The position numbers were made by a program, and so were the translations under genes. From the NCBI GenBank assembly GCA_003485715.1, contig DNIF01000108.1:1-16849 (forward strand): DNA of 16,849 bases, given 5' to 3'. The notes under the pieces are model-generated. The model saw only the letters and a list, made by a program, of their open reading frames with translations, made no database searches and had not been told where the DNA came from. The first letter of the stretch is position 1, and every line of letters begins with the position of its first letter. This DNA is from Gammaproteobacteria bacterium. Lineage in GTDB: Bacteria > Pseudomonadota > Gammaproteobacteria > UBA7966. Of this stretch, positions 1 through 7,275 are shown piece after piece.

Positions 1-100
1 GCACCCGGTAGCCGAGGCGCCGGGCCGCGATGGCGAACATGCGACCGAGCTGGCCGCTGCCGAGCACACCCAGGCGGGCACCGGGCGCGATGACGGTCAC
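1..100 (-). CDS. purK: PurK N-terminus, N5-CAIR synthetase (partial, cut by window edge)
   Basis: This is the first 33 residues of the ATP-dependent N5-carboxyaminoimidazole ribonucleotide synthase, the ATP-grasp enzyme that makes the substrate of PurE in purine synthesis. Read on the minus strand it starts with GTG and gives the nucleotide-binding motif LGSGQLGRMFAIAARRLGY, which matches the conserved PurK start (LGGGQLGRM). The GTG overlaps the purE stop as GTGA, so the two genes are almost certainly translationally coupled in a purE-purK operon. The rest of the gene lies to the left of the window. Identity rests on this motif and on the purE neighbour. Confidence 0.9.
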   Translation of the reverse strand, partial: MTVIAPGARLGVLGSGQLGRMFAIAARRLGYRV

Positions 101-630
101 TCCAGGCCCTCCAGGCCTTCCTCGACGACGCGCGCCGTCTGCGCAGCGCGCCAGGCGCGAAGCCGCTCGCGCAAGGCGGGATCGTTAATCCCGAGGATCG
201 CTACCGCCAGCAGCGCCGCGTTCTTCGCTCCGGCCTCGCCGATGGCGAGAGTGGCCACCGGGACGCCGGCCGGCATCTGCACGATGGAGAGCAGCGAATC
301 GAGCCCCGCCAGGGACTTGCTCCTCACCGGCACGCCGAGCACCGGGAGCAGGGTGTGGGCGGCCAGCATCCCGGGCAGGTGGGCAGCGCCCCCTGCACCG
401 GCGATGATGGCTGCAAGGCCACGGCCCTCGGCGTCGCGGGCGTAGTCCGCCAGCAGTTCCGGCGTGCGATGGGCCGACACCACGCGACACTCATGCGGCA
501 CGTCGAACTGCTCGAGTATCCGGGCCGCCTCGCGGAGCGTGTCCCAATCCGAGCGGCTGCCCATCACGACCCCGATCCGCACGCTGCCCGGGGCTTCTTC
601 GCCCGCTTTGCGTCCCTTGCCAGCCGCCAT
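97..630 (-). CDS. purE: PurE, N5-CAIR mutase (class I)
   Basis: PurE converts N5-carboxyaminoimidazole ribonucleotide to 4-carboxyaminoimidazole ribonucleotide in de novo purine synthesis and works in the cytoplasm. The 177-residue protein has the family motifs in order: MGSRSDW (about residues 23-29), SAHRTP (52-57), and GAGGAAHLPGM (about 77-87), then GVPV. This places it in class I, which works together with PurK. The N-terminus (about 18 residues before the first strand) is a little longer than usual. The ATG is preceded by a G-rich stretch that can serve as a ribosome-binding site. It is transcribed with purK, which starts within its stop codon. Confidence 0.97.
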   Translation of the reverse strand: MAAGKGRKAGEEAPGSVRIGVVMGSRSDWDTLREAARILEQFDVPHECRVVSAHRTPELLADYARDAEGRGLAAIIAGAGGAAHLPGMLAAHTLLPVLGVPVRSKSLAGLDSLLSIVQMPAGVPVATLAIGEAGAKNAALLAVAILGINDPALRERLRAWRAAQTARVVEEGLEGLE

Positions 631-654
631 GCCTGCCCCCGGAAAAAAGCGCCG

Positions 655-683
655 ATGGTAGTCGCCCGGAATGCATCGGACAA
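655..683 (-). promoter_or_regulatory. Candidate sigma-70 promoter of purE-purK
   Basis: On the minus strand TTGTCC (678-683) and TACCAT (655-660) are separated by 17 bases, and each matches four of six consensus positions. Transcription would start near 648, about 18 bases before the purE ATG, leaving a short leader that contains a T6 run and a G-rich ribosome-binding site. I saw no PurR-type operator. This is a sequence match only. Confidence 0.4.
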
Positions 684-820
684 TGAGGGACGGACCGACG
701 GCGCGCTACCGCAGCGCGGGTTGCGGGCAGCGCGCCCGCTCGCGGCCCGGCTGACCGGAAACCGCTCACGTGGTTCGCGGTCGATACTCCTGAGCGCACT
801 GCGTCAGCGCGCCGCTGCTT

Positions 821-826
821 TAGAAT
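821..826 (+). promoter_or_regulatory. Candidate -10 element for the 871-4093 gene run
   Basis: TAGAAT matches five of six bases of the sigma-70 -10 consensus and lies 44 bases before the ATG at 871, in the spacer between the divergent purE and the exported-protein gene. No convincing -35 hexamer lies 16-18 bases upstream, so the promoter is weak, needs an activator, or is a chance match. Confidence 0.25.
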
Positions 827-870
827 CCGCCCTCGCCTGTTGCGACGGGCCCTTGCCCGGGAGAACGCGC

Positions 871-1644
871 ATGACCCTGCCACGCTTGACCTGCCTGCTC
901 ATGGCCTGCCTGCCTGCCGCCGCTTTCGCCGCCGAAGTGGTGCGCTGGACCGGCTACGCAACTGACCTTGCCACCGGTGCACCCGTCTACAGCGAGCGTC
1001 ATGAGGCCGTGATTGAGGACGGTCGCGCCGTGCGCGCGCAGGTGGAATACGTCGATCCCACGGGAAAGCCCATTGCGGCCAAGACCTTGGATTTCGTCTC
1101 GCCCTTCCTGCCGCTGTTCAGTCTCGCCGACAGCCGCATCGGCTACCGCGAAGGCATCCGGCGCGAGGGTGAGGAGATCATGGTCTTCATGCGCGAACCC
1201 GGTGCAGACCGCGATCGCGAGCGCAGCGTGACTGTGGACGGTGAGGTGGTTGCAGATGCCGGCTTCGATCAGTTCATGCGCCAGCACCTCGAGGGGCTGG
1301 CCCGCGGGGAGCGCAAGGTCTTCGATTTCATCGTCCCCAGCCAGTTGCGGGCGCTGCGCTTTCGGGTCGAGAAGGTGGGTGAAACCAAGCGCGATGGGCT
1401 CTCGCTGTTGCAGCTCGTGCTGCGGCCCGATGGTTTCATCCTGCGCAACCTCGTCGCCTCGGTGGAACTCGATTACGACCTCGCCAGCGGCATGCTCTAC
1501 GAGTACCGCGGGATTTCCAACGTCCGGCAACCGAACGGCGATAGTTATCGCGCCCGGATCGTCTTTCCGCCTGCTGAACGGCGGGTGGTCTCCGTCGCCG
1601 CCAATGATCGCCCGGTGGCCTGCCTGGTCGGGGGCTGCCGATGA
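871..1644 (+). CDS. Exported protein of unknown function (257 aa)
   Basis: I do not recognise a named family. The protein begins with a typical Sec signal peptide (hydrophobic core LTCLLMACLPAAAFA, likely cleavage after Ala20, AFA-AE), so it should be periplasmic or outer-membrane associated. The mature part is about 237 residues of alternating hydrophobic and charged stretches, suggesting a mostly beta fold, with aromatic-rich turns near the C-terminus and two Cys in the last nine residues (VACLVGGCR) that could form a disulfide. The ATG at 871 is preferred over the long upstream open frame because it has GGGAGA just upstream and begins the signal peptide. Its stop overlaps the start of the Sel1-repeat gene (ATGA), indicating coupled translation. 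Confidence 0.8.
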   Translation: MTLPRLTCLLMACLPAAAFAAEVVRWTGYATDLATGAPVYSERHEAVIEDGRAVRAQVEYVDPTGKPIAAKTLDFVSPFLPLFSLADSRIGYREGIRREGEEIMVFMREPGADRDRERSVTVDGEVVADAGFDQFMRQHLEGLARGERKVFDFIVPSQLRALRFRVEKVGETKRDGLSLLQLVLRPDGFILRNLVASVELDYDLASGMLYEYRGISNVRQPNGDSYRARIVFPPAERRVVSVAANDRPVACLVGGCR

Positions 1645-2819
1645 CCCTTCCGCGTCGCGCCGTGGTCCGGCTGGCCGTGCGCCTGGTTGGTGGGATCTTC
1701 GCCGCCGCCCCGGTTTTTGCCGCCTCGCAACTGGACGAGGCACTGCGCCTGCTGGAGCAGGGTGAAGGGCTGCGTGCCCTCTCGGAATTGCGGCCGCTGG
1801 CCGAGGGCGGTAACGCGGAGGCCCAGTTCCGCATGGGCACAATCTTCGAGCGTGGCATCGGCATCGTGCCGGACGACTACTGGGCCTGGTACTGGTACCA
1901 GTTGGCCGCGGCGCAGGGGCACACTCCCGCCGTCGAGGCGCTCTACGCCCTCGGCGCGCGTACCGCAGGTACGCCTGAGGGCGCTGCGGATGAAGCGGTA
2001 GACCAGGCTGCGAATGTAGCCGCGACGCCGCAAGAGACCGCGACGCCGGTAGGGCCGACCGAGGAGGCTCCGGCTGAGCCGGTGCTGCCGTCCGCAGCCG
2101 ACGCGCCGGTGGCCGCAGATCCACAGCCGATGCCAGTTACCCCGGCGGGCTCCGTTGAGACGGCCGTAACGGCTACCCCCGCGGAGGGCACGGGCGAGGT
2201 GCGTGCACCGGGGCCAAAGGAACTGGCTGCTCTCGCCAAGGCCCGCGAACGTGGCATCAGCGTCAGTTTCGATCCCGACCTGCCCCTGCCGCTCCCGCGC
2301 GGCGATGACATCACTGGCCAGCCGACCGGAGACGGCCCCGGTGGTGGGCCACGGGCGGCCCCGTTACAGGTGGCCGCGGCCCCTGCTCCGATGTCAGCCG
2401 ATCCCTTTGGCGGCAGCGCGGGGACGGCAGAGGCTGCCGCGCCCCCAGCGGCCGCCGCGGCCGCTACCGACCCGGGGACAGCCGCCGCAGCAGATCCGGC
2501 AACCCTCGCCTATCCCGCGCTCGCGCAACTCGCTGCAGCCGGGGACGTGGCGGCCCAGCGCGAACTCGCAGCGCGCCTGCACGCCGGGCGCGGCCGGCCC
2601 CGGGATGTGCGCTCCGCCATGGACTGGTACCGGCGCGCTGCCGAGGCGGGCGACGCGGAGTCGCAGTTTCAGCTTGGCAACCTCTACCTCATGGGTGAGG
2701 GCATCGAGGCCGATGACGTGTGGGCCATCACCTGGTTTCGGCGCGCGGCGGGTCAAGGCCACGCGAAGGCGCAGGCGCACCTCGACAACCTGCTCAAGAT
2801 CTCCGAAGGAGCACGCTGA
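1641..2819 (+). CDS. Exported Sel1-repeat (TPR-like) protein (392 aa)
   Basis: Sel1 repeats are helical hairpins that bind partner proteins. A signal peptide is visible (about residues 1-27, ending APVFA). Residues about 44-100 form one Sel1-like block (AEGGNAEAQFRMGTIFERG, then YWYQLAAAQGH). Residues about 110-290 are a long linker rich in Ala, Pro, Glu, Thr and Gly, probably disordered. Residues about 293-385 hold two further Sel1 repeats with the signatures AMDWYRRAAEAGDAESQFQLG and AITWFRRAAGQGHAKAQ (each shown in part). Unusually for Sel1 proteins, the repeats are split between the two ends. The gene overlaps both neighbours by a few bases, so the three products are likely made together. 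The partner is unknown. Confidence 0.85.
   Translation: MTLPRRAVVRLAVRLVGGIFAAAPVFAASQLDEALRLLEQGEGLRALSELRPLAEGGNAEAQFRMGTIFERGIGIVPDDYWAWYWYQLAAAQGHTPAVEALYALGARTAGTPEGAADEAVDQAANVAATPQETATPVGPTEEAPAEPVLPSAADAPVAADPQPMPVTPAGSVETAVTATPAEGTGEVRAPGPKELAALAKARERGISVSFDPDLPLPLPRGDDITGQPTGDGPGGGPRAAPLQVAAAPAPMSADPFGGSAGTAEAAAPPAAAAAATDPGTAAAADPATLAYPALAQLAAAGDVAAQRELAARLHAGRGRPRDVRSAMDWYRRAAEAGDAESQFQLGNLYLMGEGIEADDVWAITWFRRAAGQGHAKAQAHLDNLLKISEGAR
2805..2811 (+). promoter_or_regulatory. Strong ribosome-binding site that fixes the ankyrin-gene start
   Basis: GAAGGAG lies seven bases before the ATG at 2819, inside the end of the Sel1 gene. That ATG overlaps the preceding stop as TGATG. This supports 2819 over the upstream in-frame ATG at 2720 (inside the Sel1 gene) and over the internal ATG at 2894. 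Confidence 0.7.
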
Positions 2820-4093
2820 TGCCCTGTCAGTCGCCGTTGCTGTCAATCATCCCCGGCGATGAATCGCCTGCACCGGACCGCGGTCGGGCGCGCATGACTT
2901 TCGACCATGGGACTCGCTCCATCGGTGCAACCGGGGCTGCTGGGTGGAGGATCCGTCTGTGCGTGACCCTTCTGGCGCTGCCACTGGGTGCCTTGGCTGC
3001 TGCGGACACCGGCATTCCGGCTTCCGCAAGCGCTACGAATCCGGCTGACGTAACGACCACCCCGGCCACAGCTGGTGATGAGGGCAAATGTCCGCGCAAG
3101 GGAGACTGCGCCGCCTGCCACGAACACCCGGGCCATGTGAATTCGCATGAGCACGCCCCGGTGCCTGGCGCCGACCAGCATTCCGGCAAGTGTCCGCACG
3201 CCAGCAAGGATGGTCATGGGCATCACCACGGGCATGGCACCTGCGCCTGCTGCGGCAAATGCGCTGCGCATGCCCTCGCCCCCAAGGGAGAGTCCAGTGC
3301 GCAGTGCAAATGCCGGCACGGCGACGAACACGGACACCATCACCCGCAGGCCCACGGGGAAGCGTCTGCGGCCTTGGGCGGGGCGGCCGCGGGAACCCTT
3401 GGCCATGAGCCGAGAACGCTCACCGTTCAACCGAAATCGCCGGCGCATGCTGCCCCGCATCCCGACAGCATCCCGCCGAGCCCGCCGGTATCGCGATTGC
3501 TGCTTGATGCCTACGCCGATGGCTCCTGGGCCGAGCGTGTCCTGACCCTGCATCAGGCCATGGGTGCCGATCTCAGGGCCCACGACGAGACCGGGCAGAC
3601 GCTGCTGATGAAGGCGGCGGCACGCGATGATCTCGCCCTGGTGCAGGCACTCATGGCCGCGAACGTTCCACTCGACAGCACCGACATCCACGGCTGGTCC
3701 GCGCTCGAACACGCGGTGCAGGGACAGGCGACGACTGCCGCGCTTGCACTCATCGCCGGCGGTGCCCGGGAACGGATCGATCACCACGAGAATTCCACCC
3801 TCCAGTACGCGGTGAATCTGGTGGCCGACTCGCAGGTGATTGCTGCCCTGGTACGCGCGGGTGCCGACGTCAATCGGCGCTCACTCGATGGACTGACGGT
3901 GCTGATGGAGGCCATCGACGCAGGCAATCCGGTCGCGAGCATCGAGGCGCTTTTCGCAGTACCGGGGTTGGACCTGACCCTGCGCGATCCGCGGGGTGAG
4001 GATGCCCTCACGCACGCCCGGGCAGGGGCCGATCCGGCAGTCGTGGCGCTCATCGAGTCTCGTTTGGGCAATACCGTCGCGCCCGAGCACTGA
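2819..4093 (+). CDS. Exported ankyrin-repeat protein with a Cys/His-rich metal-binding segment (424 aa)
   Basis: Three parts are visible. Residues 1-62 end in a signal peptide or membrane anchor (LCVTLLALPLGALAAAD), with an unusually long lead-in of about 45 residues. A start at ATG 2894 (Met26) would give a more usual signal peptide, but the strong ribosome-binding site favours 2819. Residues about 91-179 contain 10 Cys and 19 His, including C97-A-A-C100-H101, CACCGKC (142-148), CKC (163-165) and runs such as GHGHHHGHG. This suggests soft-metal (Cu, Zn, Ni) binding. CAACH is also a c-type haem attachment motif. Residues about 230-420 are ankyrin repeats (for example TGQTLLMKAAARDDLALVQ and GLTVLMEAIDAGN), a protein-binding scaffold. 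It is the third gene of a coupled run. Function is inferred only from composition. Confidence 0.85.
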   Translation: MPCQSPLLSIIPGDESPAPDRGRARMTFDHGTRSIGATGAAGWRIRLCVTLLALPLGALAAADTGIPASASATNPADVTTTPATAGDEGKCPRKGDCAACHEHPGHVNSHEHAPVPGADQHSGKCPHASKDGHGHHHGHGTCACCGKCAAHALAPKGESSAQCKCRHGDEHGHHHPQAHGEASAALGGAAAGTLGHEPRTLTVQPKSPAHAAPHPDSIPPSPPVSRLLLDAYADGSWAERVLTLHQAMGADLRAHDETGQTLLMKAAARDDLALVQALMAANVPLDSTDIHGWSALEHAVQGQATTAALALIAGGARERIDHHENSTLQYAVNLVADSQVIAALVRAGADVNRRSLDGLTVLMEAIDAGNPVASIEALFAVPGLDLTLRDPRGEDALTHARAGADPAVVALIESRLGNTVAPEH

Positions 4094-4117
4094 GCAGAAC
4101 CGGGAATTCCTCTGGCG

Positions 4118-4137
4118 CCGGTCCCCGCTCGGACCGG
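4118..4137 (+). terminator. Hairpin between the ankyrin gene and mtfA
   Basis: CCGGTCC (4118-4124) and GGACCGG (4131-4137) form a perfect 7-bp stem with a 6-base loop, 25 bases after the ankyrin stop. No T-run follows, so it may be a partial terminator or an mRNA-stabilising structure and not a full stop. It sits directly before the in-frame GTG at 4138, which argues against that codon as the mtfA start. Confidence 0.4.
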
Positions 4138-4164
4138 GTGAGCAGTGGCAAGGGAAGAGAACGC

Positions 4165-5019
4165 ATGCAGCCGCTGCATTCCATCCTGTTCCTGCTCGCG
4201 GTCGCACTGGTGTGCGTCTGGATCTGGACCGCCCCCGGACGCCGCGCACGCCGTCGGCAACGAATCGGTGCGGCCCCGTTTCCGCCGACCTGGGTCACGC
4301 TGCTCGAGGAGCGGTTGCCGCTCTATCTGCATCTGTCCACCGCCGAGCGCCAGCACTTGCAGATGCGGATCCTGCAGTTGCTGGAGGCCTGGCAGTTCGT
4401 CGGTTGCAACGGTCTGGCGGTGACCGACGACATGCGCCTGCTGGTGGCAGCGCAGGCGGGGGTGCTCGCGCTTGGTCATCAGAGTGATCCCTGGCCCGAG
4501 CTACGGGAGGTATTGCTCTATCCGGACGTCTTCCTGAGCCCACATCGAATCGAGCACTCAGGTGGAGTGGTAGAGGAAGGCCTGCGTGAACTCGAGGGCG
4601 AGTCGTGGTCGGGGGAGCGGGTGGTGCTGGCCTGGACGGAGGTCGAGGACGGTGCCGCCGATCCGCACGACGGCGTGAATGTGGTCATCCACGAGTTCGC
4701 CCATCAACTCGACGCGCTGTCGGGTGGCACGGGCGGCCTGCCGGTGCTGCCGCCGGGGGTCGCACTCGAGACCTGGACCACGGCCTGGTCAGCGGCCTTC
4801 GAACGCTTCTGCAGAGCGGTCGAGAGACGCGGCGACCCGGACTGGCTGGATCCAGCGGCCAGCGAGAACGCGGGGGAATTCCTGGCCTACGTCACGGAGG
4901 TCTTCATCGAGTGCCCGTGGGAACTCGAGGCGCGCGAGCCCGCAATCTACCGGCTGCTCGTGCAGGTGCTTGGCATCGATCCCCTCGCTTGGCGCTGCCC
5001 ACAGGCAGAGGCTGCCTGA
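4165..5019 (+). CDS. mtfA: MtfA-type zinc peptidase (M90 family), membrane-anchored
   Basis: E. coli MtfA is a zinc peptidase that binds the glucose-PTS repressor Mlc. This 284-residue protein has the family signature: H176-E-F-A-H180-QLD as the HExxH site and SENAGEFLAYVTEVFIE (residues about 233-249), which supplies the third ligand, most likely Glu238. Unlike E. coli MtfA it opens with a hydrophobic stretch (residues about 4-22, LHSILFLLAVALVCVWIW) followed by an Arg-rich segment (RRARRRQR), the pattern of an inner-membrane anchor with a cytoplasmic body. The ATG at 4165 has AGGGAAGAG upstream; an alternative GTG at 4138 is less likely. It lies 71 bp after the ankyrin gene in the same direction. 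No ptsG or mlc is in the window, so the Mlc role may not apply here. Confidence 0.92.
   Translation: MQPLHSILFLLAVALVCVWIWTAPGRRARRRQRIGAAPFPPTWVTLLEERLPLYLHLSTAERQHLQMRILQLLEAWQFVGCNGLAVTDDMRLLVAAQAGVLALGHQSDPWPELREVLLYPDVFLSPHRIEHSGGVVEEGLRELEGESWSGERVVLAWTEVEDGAADPHDGVNVVIHEFAHQLDALSGGTGGLPVLPPGVALETWTTAWSAAFERFCRAVERRGDPDWLDPAASENAGEFLAYVTEVFIECPWELEAREPAIYRLLVQVLGIDPLAWRCPQAEAA
5002..5018 (+). terminator. Hairpin over the mtfA stop codon
   Basis: CAGGCAG-AGG-CTGCCTG is a perfect 7-bp stem with a 3-base loop covering the last codons and stop of mtfA. There is no T-run. It could end transcription of the 871-5019 run or protect its 3' end. Confidence 0.35.
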
Positions 5020-5359
5020 TGGATCTGCCAGCGCCACTACGCCCCCGCTCTCATCTGCTGCACCACCAATCGCTTTCGATGTAGAGACACCGGTCTTCGG
5101 TGCGGGCAGCCATTCGATCGTTGAGTCGGCTATTCGCGGAGCGCTGCGTCCGTAAATCAGCCCGGCGCATCCAACAGCCAACGCGAGAGTTCGATCGTCT
5201 GACGGCGCTCTGATAGCGGTGGCGCTGTTTCACGCAGCAGCTTCCCTGCCGTGCCGCAGCCGGATCGGAGTGCCGGATGGCAAGCTTGCACCGGGCAATG
5301 TCCGCCGGGGTCTGGGCTACGCTCAGGTCTCCCACTCCGGGGTACGAGCTTGCAGACCC
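5020..5359. other. 340-bp spacer between mtfA and the WYL regulator gene
   Basis: No gene is supported here. A minus-strand frame of 20 codons (5051-5113) beginning ATG and ending in ESDWWCSR has no ribosome-binding site. A weak -10-like TACGCT (5318-5323) precedes the WYL gene start, without a good -35. No tRNA fold and no repeat was seen. Confidence 0.5.
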
Positions 5360-6355
5360 ATGTCCAGAGCCGAACGTCTCGCCCGTCTCAACGCCCTGCT
5401 CGCCGGGCCAAACTGCCGCTCGCGCCAATCTCTGGAGGAGGAATTGCAGGTCTCCCGGGCGCAGCTCACCCGTGACATCGGCTACCTGCGCGACCGGCTC
5501 AACCATCCGATCACCTACGACCGCGCGCTGGGTGGCTACCGGCTCGACGCCGCGGCCGCCCACGCTGGCCAGCAGTACGAGTTGCCGGGGCTGTGGCTGT
5601 CGGCCGAGGAGATCCACGCGCTTCTGACCATCAACCACCTGCTCGCGAATCTGGATGCGGGCGGCCTGCTTGCGCCCCACATCAGCCCGCTCATCGATCG
5701 CCTGACCAGCATGCTGGCGGATGGCACCGGCAGCGCACAGGACCTCGCCCGCCGCATCGTGGTGCAGACGGTGGGGGCGCGCCGCCTGCACTTGCCGGAT
5801 TTTCAGCGCATCGGTACGGCGCTCCTGCGGCGCAAGCGCCTGCTCATCGTCTACCACGCCCGTGGTCGCGACGAAGAGAGCGAGCGGGAGATCTCACCGC
5901 AGCGGCTCATCCACTATCGGGACAACTGGTATCTGGACGCGTGGTGTCACCTGCGCACGGAGTTGCGCAGCTTCTCGGTGGATGTGATCCGGCACGTGAG
6001 CGAGGTGGAGCGCAGCGCCATCGAGGTCCCGCAGGAGGAACTGGATGCCAAGCTCGGTTCTGGCTACGGCATCTTTGCGGGGAGCTCGGTGCAGTGGGCG
6101 GAACTCCGATTCACGCCGCACGCCGCACGCTGGGTCGCAGCCGAGACCTGGCATCGCCAGCAGGAAGGTCGCTTCGATGCCGAGGGCCACTACTGGCTGC
6201 GGCTGCCCTATGCCGATCCGACGGAGCTGGTGATGGACATTCTGCGCCATCTTCCGGAGGTTGAAGTGCGCGGCCCGGAGGCTCTGCAGCGCGCAGTGCT
6301 CGAACGTGTGGAGGCGGGGCTCAGGCACCTGCACGGCGGGAACGCCAAGACCTAG
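5360..6355 (+). CDS. WYL-domain transcriptional regulator (YafY/PafBC-like)
   Basis: This is a 331-residue ligand-responsive DNA-binding protein. Residues 1-60 are an N-terminal helix-turn-helix (SRQSLEEELQVSRAQLTRDIGYL, shown as its core LEEELQVSRAQLTRDI). Residues about 145-215 are the WYL domain, with the naming motif visible in DNWYLDAW (W190, Y191, L192) preceded by RRKRLLIVYHARG and ISPQRLIHY. Residues about 235-325 form the C-terminal WCX extension. WYL proteins sense nucleic-acid or nucleotide ligands in several systems and often regulate defence or DNA-damage genes; the ligand here is unknown. No clear ribosome-binding site precedes the ATG at 5360, but the homologous region starts here. 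It converges on the winged-helix gene, and their stop codons overlap in CTAG. Confidence 0.93.
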   Translation: MSRAERLARLNALLAGPNCRSRQSLEEELQVSRAQLTRDIGYLRDRLNHPITYDRALGGYRLDAAAAHAGQQYELPGLWLSAEEIHALLTINHLLANLDAGGLLAPHISPLIDRLTSMLADGTGSAQDLARRIVVQTVGARRLHLPDFQRIGTALLRRKRLLIVYHARGRDEESEREISPQRLIHYRDNWYLDAWCHLRTELRSFSVDVIRHVSEVERSAIEVPQEELDAKLGSGYGIFAGSSVQWAELRFTPHAARWVAAETWHRQQEGRFDAEGHYWLRLPYADPTELVMDILRHLPEVEVRGPEALQRAVLERVEAGLRHLHGGNAKT

Positions 6356-6753
6356 CCCTCCGCTCGAACTGGCGCGTTGAGACGCATGGCCAGGGCCTCG
6401 CCCCGGGATGTGAGGTGCAATCTGCGGATGCGCCCTTCGTCCGGGTCGTCCTGCACCTCCACCAGGGCGGGGCCGCGTTGGCCGCGCCAGGTGTGGGCCG
6501 TCAGCGCGGAGATACTGCGGCAGGTGCTCGACTTGCCGAGTGCGAGTCGAACGGCGATGGCCGTCATGTGTGTACCCGGATTGATCGCGATGTCGATGAA
6601 GACGCGCAGGGTCTGCAAGGGGAGGTCACGACCGAACTCGTGTCGGACCTGGCCGAGTGCGCGAGCGAGTTCAATCAGCCCTGGGCCTGGCGCTGCGGGG
6701 CTTGCGGGCCTGGCGTGGCCTTGTCGGGAGGCCCCCTGATGGTCGGTGTGCAC
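6352..6753 (-). CDS. Small winged-helix (MarR-like) DNA-binding protein (133 aa)
   Basis: After about 40 residues of Gly/Pro/Ala-rich lead, residues about 43-127 read as a winged helix: LPLQTLRVFIDIAINPG, then AIAVRLALGKSSTCRSISAL as the recognition helices, then a wing (VEVQDDPDEGRIRRLHLT) and a closing helix (SRGEALAMRL). This layout resembles MarR-type repressors and small winged-helix proteins often found on mobile elements. The start is a GTG with AGGAG about 12 bases upstream, a long spacing, so a later start is possible. It is transcribed towards the WYL gene and shares the palindromic CTAG for both stops. The target is unknown. Confidence 0.75.
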   Translation of the reverse strand: MHTDHQGASRQGHARPASPAAPGPGLIELARALGQVRHEFGRDLPLQTLRVFIDIAINPGTHMTAIAVRLALGKSSTCRSISALTAHTWRGQRGPALVEVQDDPDEGRIRRLHLTSRGEALAMRLNAPVRAEG

Positions 6754-6960
6754 GGCTGACTACTGCTCCTGTGCTGGATTAGCGGCGCAGCGGGTGGACA
6801 CGCAGCCCGCAAGCGAAAGATTCCGCGCTGGTGGGCTCACCCGATGAGCCTGCCGTCGCCGACGCTCTGACTGACCGCCCAAGGCGATGGAGCCCCCTTC
6901 GGCGCCTGTGCGCCGGGCGCTTCGAGCGCAGTGAGCTCAGGTCACAGGAAGGAGACCCGA

Positions 6961-7275
6961 ATGATGATGGCCCGCAAGAACACACCGATCGGGAAGCGCT
7001 GCACGGCTTTGCCGCCAAGTCTGCCGCTCGCGGTGATGCGCATGCGCTACGAGGCCGAGCAGGTGCGGCTGCTGCCCGCCGGGATGGGGACGCTCCTCGA
7101 TCGCTATCTGGATTTCGAGGGTTTCCTCGAGCACGGCCCGTGGCTGGCCGCCTTGCATCGGTCGGGTTGGGATACCGAGCCCGTCGCTACGCTCTATCCG
7201 GGCCTCATTGGCCTGGCCCTCGAGGCTTGGCCGACCGCCCGCGCCGGGGCGTCGCCCGGCCAAGTGGGTTCCTGA
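6961..7275 (+). CDS. Hypothetical protein (104 aa)
   Basis: I do not recognise this protein. It has a very strong ribosome-binding site (AAGGAGA, 6949-6955) five bases before ATGATGATG. The first 18 residues are basic (KNTPIGKRC). The middle is helical with many aromatic and acidic residues (LLDRYLDFEGFLEHGPWLAALHR, core DRYLDFEGFLEHGPW), followed by a hydrophobic helix (YPGLIGLALEAW) and a short Gly/Ser tail. There is no signal peptide and no clear membrane segment. It is divergent from the winged-helix gene (207 bp apart), so that regulator could control it. An overlapping minus-strand frame (6937-7263) is less likely because it lacks a comparable start signal. Confidence 0.65.
   Translation: MMMARKNTPIGKRCTALPPSLPLAVMRMRYEAEQVRLLPAGMGTLLDRYLDFEGFLEHGPWLAALHRSGWDTEPVATLYPGLIGLALEAWPTARAGASPGQVGS

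Noticed and set aside
820..2124. Long minus-strand open frame over the exported-protein genes
   Set aside because: It is the shadow of the plus-strand genes in GC-rich DNA; it has no start signal and a low-complexity Arg/Pro/Ala-rich composition.
2720..2818. Upstream in-frame ATG at 2720 for the ankyrin gene
   Set aside because: It would lie wholly inside the Sel1 gene in another frame, without a ribosome-binding site; the strong one at 2805 serves ATG 2819.
4138..4164. GTG at 4138 as mtfA start
   Set aside because: It directly abuts the hairpin at 4118-4137, and the ribosome-binding site at 4151-4160 serves the ATG at 4165.
5360..6355. WYL regulator as part of a CRISPR or defence locus
   Set aside because: No repeat array, cas gene or defence enzyme is visible within the window.
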